This document shows, piece by piece, positions 6,423 to 6,948 of a stretch of DNA of 6,948 bases (within the stretch, counting starts at the first letter, position 1; each line of letters starts with the position of its first letter). Below the pieces are notes generated by a model. It was not told the DNA's origin. It did no database searches and was given only the letters and a program-made list of their open reading frames with translations. The stretch comes from Candidatus Njordarchaeum guaymasense (GTDB lineage Archaea > Asgardarchaeota > Njordarchaeia > Njordarchaeales > Njordarchaeaceae), in the NCBI GenBank assembly GCA_030587605.1, contig JAUQYT010000009.1:1-6948 (forward strand), given 5' to 3'. Made by a program: the position numbers and the translations under genes.

Positions 6423-6948
6423 CTACTTTCTCACTCCGAGGAACAGTAGCACGAGCGGTGAAACTATCGGCCACCAGTCCTTAAGCGGCTGAATCTTTGA
6501 ATAGCCGCCCTTATTGCCAAATGCGTAGATCTTTGAAACAGGCGCTTCCTTCACCCTATATCCCAGCGTCAGGATCTTGTAGTGAAGATAGTACTCAAGG
6601 CTGTAGCCGTTCAACCAAGATTGGTCCAAGTTTATCCTATGGTCTCTGAGAATGTCAAGTTTGTAGCATCGGAAGCCGTTCGTAACGTCTGTGCATCTCC
6701 TTCGTGTAAGCAGGGTCCAGATGAACGGGTACAGTCGGTTGAATGCAACCCTGACCCAAGGCATGCCAACTCTTCTGCCCCTGCTCAGATATCTTGAGCC
6801 CTGTACATAGTCTGACTCACCTTTGAGAACGGGCTCGATGAGGCGGTTAATTTCGGCAGGATCATCCTTCTCGTTTCCAGCCATGACTACGGCGATTTGA
6901 TGACCCGACTTTACGAGATACCTTAACCCCAGCCTCAGAGCATATCCC
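6423..6948 (-). CDS. Family 2 glycosyltransferase (polyprenyl-phosphate sugar transferase-like), 5' partial
   Basis: The frame is open from the right edge to TAG 6423, giving 174 residues; the N-terminal part (probably 65-80 residues, with the nucleotide-binding strand) lies outside the window. An ATG at 6884 is internal: upstream codons read GYALRLGLRYLVKSGH, the 'G.g.a.r.G...a.G' helix of GT-A enzymes. Next come VVMAGNEKDDPAEI (20-33), SDYVQGSRY (46-54), TDVTNGFRCYK (87-97; the conserved acceptor-side region) and EAPVSKIYAF (135-144). The C-terminus has one hydrophobic stretch (WWPIVSPLVLLFLG), too short for multiple membrane passes. Relatives move hexose from nucleotide donors to dolichyl/undecaprenyl phosphate or to glycan acceptors. 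The position equivalent to the usual DADG motif reads AGNEK, with two aspartates (D28, D29) after it. It heads the visible part of the operon and ends 3 nt before the broken methyltransferase-like gene. Confidence 0.92.
   Translation of the reverse strand, partial: GYALRLGLRYLVKSGHQIAVVMAGNEKDDPAEINRLIEPVLKGESDYVQGSRYLSRGRRVGMPWVRVAFNRLYPFIWTLLTRRRCTDVTNGFRCYKLDILRDHRINLDQSWLNGYSLEYYLHYKILTLGYRVKEAPVSKIYAFGNKGGYSKIQPLKDWWPIVSPLVLLFLGVRK
6431..6437 (-). promoter_or_regulatory. Relic ribosome binding site of the broken methyltransferase-like gene
   Basis: GGAGTGA on the minus strand lies 11 nt before the ATG-ATG at 6419/6416, inside the last codons of the upstream GT2. It supports the idea that a gene once started there as a tightly coupled operon member. 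Confidence 0.45.

Noticed and set aside
1..6948. CRISPR array, tRNA/rRNA, insertion sequence or attachment site
   Set aside because: No regularly spaced direct repeats, cloverleaf-like stretch, transposase frame or terminal inverted repeats were seen on either strand.

Overview
The window is one stretch of a glycan (exopolysaccharide, S-layer or surface-glycan) biosynthesis locus. Every gene I can support lies on the minus strand, so it reads right to left. Both ends cut through glycosyltransferase genes, so the locus continues on both sides. The organism is probably an uncultured archaeon, though this is only inference. GGTGA-type ribosome binding sites sit 9-10 nt before two starts, an A/T-rich TATA-like box lies before one gene, and AGA/AGG make up just over half of the arginine codons in the gene where I counted them (14 of 25). 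A bacterium cannot be excluded. No rRNA, tRNA, CRISPR array or insertion sequence is visible.

In transcription order: (1) 6948-6423, the C-terminal part of a soluble-type family 2 glycosyltransferase (polyprenyl-phosphate sugar transferase-like). (2) 6419-5931, a broken gene that looks like a small SAM-dependent methyltransferase: its start and ribosome binding site are still recognisable, but it has a frameshift, an in-frame TAG and apparently no catalytic core, followed by an intact C-terminal third. (3) 5876-4512, a polysaccharide deacetylase with an unusual N-terminal region of about 210 residues. (4) 4510-3293, a membrane-embedded processive-type family 2 glycosyltransferase that starts 1 nt after the deacetylase stop codon. 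(5) A 144-nt intergenic region with a candidate promoter and a 7-bp inverted repeat. (6) 3148-2111, a Gfo/Idh/MocA-type NAD(P)-dependent sugar oxidoreductase. (7) 2074-824, an alpha/alpha-toroid protein resembling the prenyltransferase/squalene-cyclase repeat fold, without the terpene cyclase acid motif. (8) 782-1, a family 4 glycosyltransferase running off the left edge; its frame is open all the way to the edge.

The likely division of labour is inferred. The oxidoreductase makes or modifies a nucleotide-sugar or sugar precursor. The GT4 and soluble GT2 add sugars to a lipid carrier or acceptor. The membrane GT2 polymerises or adds an N-acetylhexosamine-like sugar, and the paired deacetylase removes acetyl groups from it. 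The toroid protein is the least explained member and is placed as if it were a dedicated glycan-tailoring enzyme. The most noteworthy points are this toroid-oxidoreductase-GT4 module, the coupled deacetylase/membrane-GT2 pair, and the methyltransferase-like ruin inside an otherwise intact operon.
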